Below, piece after piece: positions 61,367 through 64,000 of a stretch of DNA of 64,000 nucleotides. The DNA is from Sphingomonas caeni (GTDB taxonomy: Bacteria > Pseudomonadota > Alphaproteobacteria > Sphingomonadales > Sphingomonadaceae). The stretch's first letter is position 1. Every line of letters begins with the position of its first letter. A program made the position numbers and the translations under genes. Below the pieces are notes generated by a model. That model ran no database searches. It was not told the DNA's origin and was given only the letters and a program-made list of their open reading frames with translations. The stretch lies in contig NZ_JAPDOK010000004.1 of assembly GCF_026013415.1 (NCBI RefSeq), positions 62,001-126,000 of the forward strand, in the 5' to 3' direction.

Positions 61367-61876
61367 ATGCGGATTGCAGGCATGGTGGCGGGCCTGGCGA
61401 TAGCGTTCGCGGCGCTGCCGGCACAGGCGCAGTGGAGCGATGTCGAGGGCGGAAAGCGGCACGACAAGTCCGGACTGGTCTGCCCGGCCAAGGCGGGTGG
61501 GTTCGAACTCAAGACCCAGGTTGCGACCGATACCGGGTTCAGCTGCCGTTACGAGCTGCATTGCTCGGCCGATGAGGGGTGCGAGGGCGCGGTGGGATAT
61601 GCGGCGGTGACGTGGAACCCGGCGATGGACTTTGCGGGGCAGTTTCGCAGCCTTGCCGCGCAGCAAAAGCTTCCGCTGGTCGATGAAGCCGGCCCGGCCT
61701 GGGCCGGCCCGCCCAGGCTGTTCGCGCGGGCGGGCGAGGGACTCGAGACCGGCTATGGTGGCTGGTGGGTGGTCCAGTCGCACGGGCGGCCGCTCAATAT
61801 CGGCATCTTCTACAACGCCGCCGCCGAGCCCGGCGCCCGCGCGCTGGCCGAGGCCACCGTCCGCGCCAATCCGTGA
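61367..61876 (+). CDS. Periplasmic hypothetical protein
   Basis: A 169-residue protein with a signal peptide (MRIAGMVAGLAIAFAALPAQAQ). The mature protein has paired Cys residues (SGLVCPAKAGG, FSCRYELHCSADEGC) in a short span, typical of a disulfide-stabilised domain, and a Trp-rich stretch GYGGWWVVQSHGR near 135. No family is recognised. It is 63 bp before the next gene on the same strand, and both lie between miaB and phoH, which are adjacent in many relatives. Confidence 0.62.
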   Translation: MRIAGMVAGLAIAFAALPAQAQWSDVEGGKRHDKSGLVCPAKAGGFELKTQVATDTGFSCRYELHCSADEGCEGAVGYAAVTWNPAMDFAGQFRSLAAQQKLPLVDEAGPAWAGPPRLFARAGEGLETGYGGWWVVQSHGRPLNIGIFYNAAAEPGARALAEATVRANP

Positions 61877-61939
61877 AACCGTGCTGGACCTGAAGCCGTC
61901 GGCCGTTAGGCTGGCGTGAACCGGATTCAGGGAGAGGTT

Positions 61940-62395
61940 ATGCGGTTTCTGCTTGGAATCATCGCGCTGCTGGCCGCTACGCCGGCGTTCGCAACCGACT
62001 GGACGGTCGTGACCAATGTCGAGGACCGGGCGATGGTCCTCGCCGACCGCGACAGCGTCACGCGGGAGGCGGGCGGCACGATCAAGGTCCGGATGCTCTA
62101 TGTGATGCGCGACGATATGGAGAACATGGCCGGGCTCGAGATGGTCAATGAGTTCGATTGCTCCGCCCGGCGCTACCGCCGCGTCTCGATCCGCGGGATC
62201 GATGCCGACGGGGCTCTGGTGCGCGAAGAGGCGGCGCGCCCCGAATGGCGCGATGCCGATCCGGAGGCCGTCAGCGGGACGATGCTCGATTTCGTGTGCA
62301 GCGGCACCATTTCGGCCGCGGGCACACCCCGGCTCGGCGCCTCGACGCCGGCGGCGATGGCCGAGGCGCGGCGGCAGTTGCGCGAGAAGCGCTAG
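61940..62395 (+). CDS. Periplasmic protein resembling surface-adhesin E domain, hypothetical
   Basis: A 151-residue protein with a signal peptide (MRFLLGIIALLAATPAFA). The mature start TDWTVVTNVEDRAMVLADRDSV and the following region with VNEFDCSARRYRRVSIRGID resemble the small surface-adhesin E type (a beta sandwich with a Cys pair, here Cys near 76 and 119). The family match is loose, so function is left open. A ggagagg sequence lies before the ATG. Confidence 0.6.
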   Translation: MRFLLGIIALLAATPAFATDWTVVTNVEDRAMVLADRDSVTREAGGTIKVRMLYVMRDDMENMAGLEMVNEFDCSARRYRRVSIRGIDADGALVREEAARPEWRDADPEAVSGTMLDFVCSGTISAAGTPRLGASTPAAMAEARRQLREKR

Positions 62396-62408
62396 GACGG
62401 ATGCAGCG

Positions 62409-63728
62409 CTAGGCCGCCGCCTTCACGCTTTCGACGCCGCCCAGTGAATTCGGCCCGGCGCTGACGATCTCGACCTCGATCAGGTCGCCGATCTTCGCAT
62501 CGGTGGTGAGGTGGACCGACTGCAACCAGGGCGATTTGCCGACCAGCTGGCCGGGCTGGCGGCCGGGGCGCTCGAGCAGGACCGGGCAGGTGCGGCCCAC
62601 CGTGGCCGCGTTGAACGCGGTCTGATCGCGGATGATTGCGGCCTGGAGGCGCTGGAGCCGCTCGTCCATCACCGCCATCGGGATCATGCCGTCCATCTCC
62701 GCCGCGGGCGTGCCGGGGCGCGCGGAAAATTTGAAGCTGAACGCGGCGGCGTAGCGGACCGCGTCGATCAGGCTCAGCGTCTCCTCGAACTCGGCATCGG
62801 TTTCGCCCGGGAATCCGACGATGAAGTCGCCCGACAGCGCGATATCGGGCCGCGCGGCGCGGACGCGGTCGAGGATGCGGAGATAGGAGTCGCGCGTGTG
62901 CGAGCGGTTCATCGCCTTGAGGATTCGGTCGCTGCCCGCCTGCACGGGAAGGTGGAGATAGGGCATCAGCTTGCCCACCTCGGCATGCGCGCGGATCAGG
63001 CCTTCGCGCATGTCGTTGGGGTGGCTGGTGGTGTAGCGGATGCGGTGCAGTCCCTCGATCTTGTCGAGCGCGACGATCAGGCCGTGCAGCCCGGTGCCCG
63101 CGTCATCGTCCCAGGCATTGACGTTCTGCCCGAGCAAGGTGAGTTCCTTGGCGCCCGCATCGACCAGGGCCTTGGCCTCGTCGATGATCGCGTCGAACGG
63201 CCGGCTGACCTCGGCGCCGCGGGTATAGGGGACGACGCAATAGGTGCAGAATTTGTCGCAGCCCTCCTGCACCGTCAGGAAGGCGCTGGAGCCAACCTTG
63301 CGCCGCGCCGGGAGCGCGCCGAACTTCGCGATGGCGGGCATGTCGGTATCGAGCGCCAGGCCACCCTTGGCCGCTTCCGCCACGAGCCGGGGCAGGTTGT
63401 GATAGGCCTGCGGGCCGACCACAACGTCGATCCTGGCGCGGCGTGCGATCTCGGCGCCCTCGGCCTGGGCGACGCAGCCTGCGACCGCGATCATCGGCGG
63501 GGGAGCGGTGTCGCGGACCTTGAGCCGGCCGATTTCCGAATAGACCTTCTCGGTCGCCCTTTCGCGGATGTGGCAGGTGTTGAGCACCACCAGATCGGCA
63601 TCGGCCGCATCGGCCGCAGTCAGGCCCTGGCTGCCCAGAAGCTCGGCCATGCGCTCGCCGTCATAGACGTTCATCTGGCAGCCGTACGACTTGATATGGA
63701 AGGTAGCGGGGGACTTTTGGGTGGTCAT
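62409..63728 (-). CDS. miaB: tRNA-2-methylthio-N6-dimethylallyladenosine synthase
   Basis: The 439-residue radical-SAM enzyme adds a methylthio group to A37 of tRNA. The N-terminal UPF0004 domain has the auxiliary-cluster Cys residues in [18 protein letters not shown] and AGCVAQAEG. The radical-SAM motif is [14 protein letters not shown], and a TRAM RNA-binding domain follows at the C-terminus ([13 protein letters not shown]). Length and layout are standard. Promoter features were not identified. Confidence 0.96.
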   Translation of the reverse strand: MTTQKSPATFHIKSYGCQMNVYDGERMAELLGSQGLTAADAADADLVVLNTCHIRERATEKVYSEIGRLKVRDTAPPPMIAVAGCVAQAEGAEIARRARIDVVVGPQAYHNLPRLVAEAAKGGLALDTDMPAIAKFGALPARRKVGSSAFLTVQEGCDKFCTYCVVPYTRGAEVSRPFDAIIDEAKALVDAGAKELTLLGQNVNAWDDDAGTGLHGLIVALDKIEGLHRIRYTTSHPNDMREGLIRAHAEVGKLMPYLHLPVQAGSDRILKAMNRSHTRDSYLRILDRVRAARPDIALSGDFIVGFPGETDAEFEETLSLIDAVRYAAAFSFKFSARPGTPAAEMDGMIPMAVMDERLQRLQAAIIRDQTAFNAATVGRTCPVLLERPGRQPGQLVGKSPWLQSVHLTTDAKIGDLIEVEIVSAGPNSLGGVESVKAAA

Positions 63729-63815
63729 GATGGGTGCGCCTATACCATCAATATGGTCTGGGATAAGCCCGCGCGCTGCCGCATCTCTGGCGGATCGAAC
63801 CGGAGGAGGAAGGCG

Positions 63816-64000
63816 ATGCGCGACGGCACAGTCTCGATCGGGCCCAGGCCGCTATTCTATCTGATCATCGGCGCGGCGATCGCGTTCGGCGCGGCACTGT
63901 TCGTCTACGCGCCCGATCCGCTGGCGCTGATCGATGCGGGCGCGCGGCCGGGCAAGGCGCTGGCGGTGATCAAATGGGGCGGCGGGCTGATCGCGCTGCT
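63816..64000 (+). CDS. Membrane protein, partial at the right edge
   Basis: The first 61 residues of a protein running off the window. It begins [19 protein letters not shown] and has a hydrophobic segment ([16 protein letters not shown]), a polar stretch ([18 protein letters not shown]), then the start of a second hydrophobic segment. ggaggagg lies before the ATG. Too little is present to name it. Confidence 0.7.
   Translation, partial: MRDGTVSIGPRPLFYLIIGAAIAFGAALFVYAPDPLALIDAGARPGKALAVIKWGGGLIAL

Overview
The window is GC-rich chromosomal DNA of an alphaproteobacterium, most likely Sphingomonas or a close relative. This rests on the gene content, on the miaB-phoH-ybeY-corC-lnt-metK-trmB neighbourhood typical of alphaproteobacteria, and on several short inverted-repeat families of a kind common in sphingomonad intergenic DNA. 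No rRNA, tRNA, CRISPR array or complete insertion sequence was seen. Both ends cut through genes: the oligopeptidase B C-terminus on the left and a small membrane protein on the right.

Layout. 1-6.4 kb: small housekeeping and envelope genes (ptrB end, cytochrome c', nuclease, YjhX, DUF3617 lipoprotein, lipase, a frameshifted SEC-C gene, an outer-membrane barrel, DUF1905). 6.4-15.4 kb: the class I ribonucleotide reductase genes nrdB and nrdA, held apart by an acyltransferase, a three-gene membrane operon, DUF2171 and a DUF559 gene embedded in repeats. An AT-richer AIPR-type phage-resistance gene sits directly behind nrdB. 15.4-24 kb: a four-PAS GGDEF-EAL protein, a DUF3147 membrane protein, a chromate transporter, a periplasmic amidase, DUF2721 and DUF4345 membrane proteins and a CelD-like acetyltransferase.

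24-46.3 kb holds the most striking locus, all on the minus strand. In transcription order it encodes a type I secretion ABC transporter, its membrane-fusion partner, a lipoprotein, a 5683-residue RTX protein (17 kb, over a quarter of the window) and a HlyC-type lysine acyltransferase. The giant protein has a hydrophobic glycine-rich segment, Calx-beta-like modules, a very long array of calcium-binding nonapeptides with embedded non-RTX domains, cadherin-like repeats and EF-hand-like loops. The lipoprotein and giant genes overlap as TGATG and the acyltransferase starts 8 bp after the giant gene, so lipoprotein, RTX protein and acyltransferase look like one translationally linked unit served by the exporter upstream. 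No TolC-like outer-membrane channel lies in the window.

46.3-64 kb: a GH43 glycosidase, an orphan nuclease-like gene coupled to trmB, a degenerate EAL protein bounded by a small terminal-inverted-repeat element, metK with a structured leader, lnt, several small periplasmic proteins (three of them look paralogous), a sorbosone-dehydrogenase-like enzyme, corC, ybeY, phoH and miaB.
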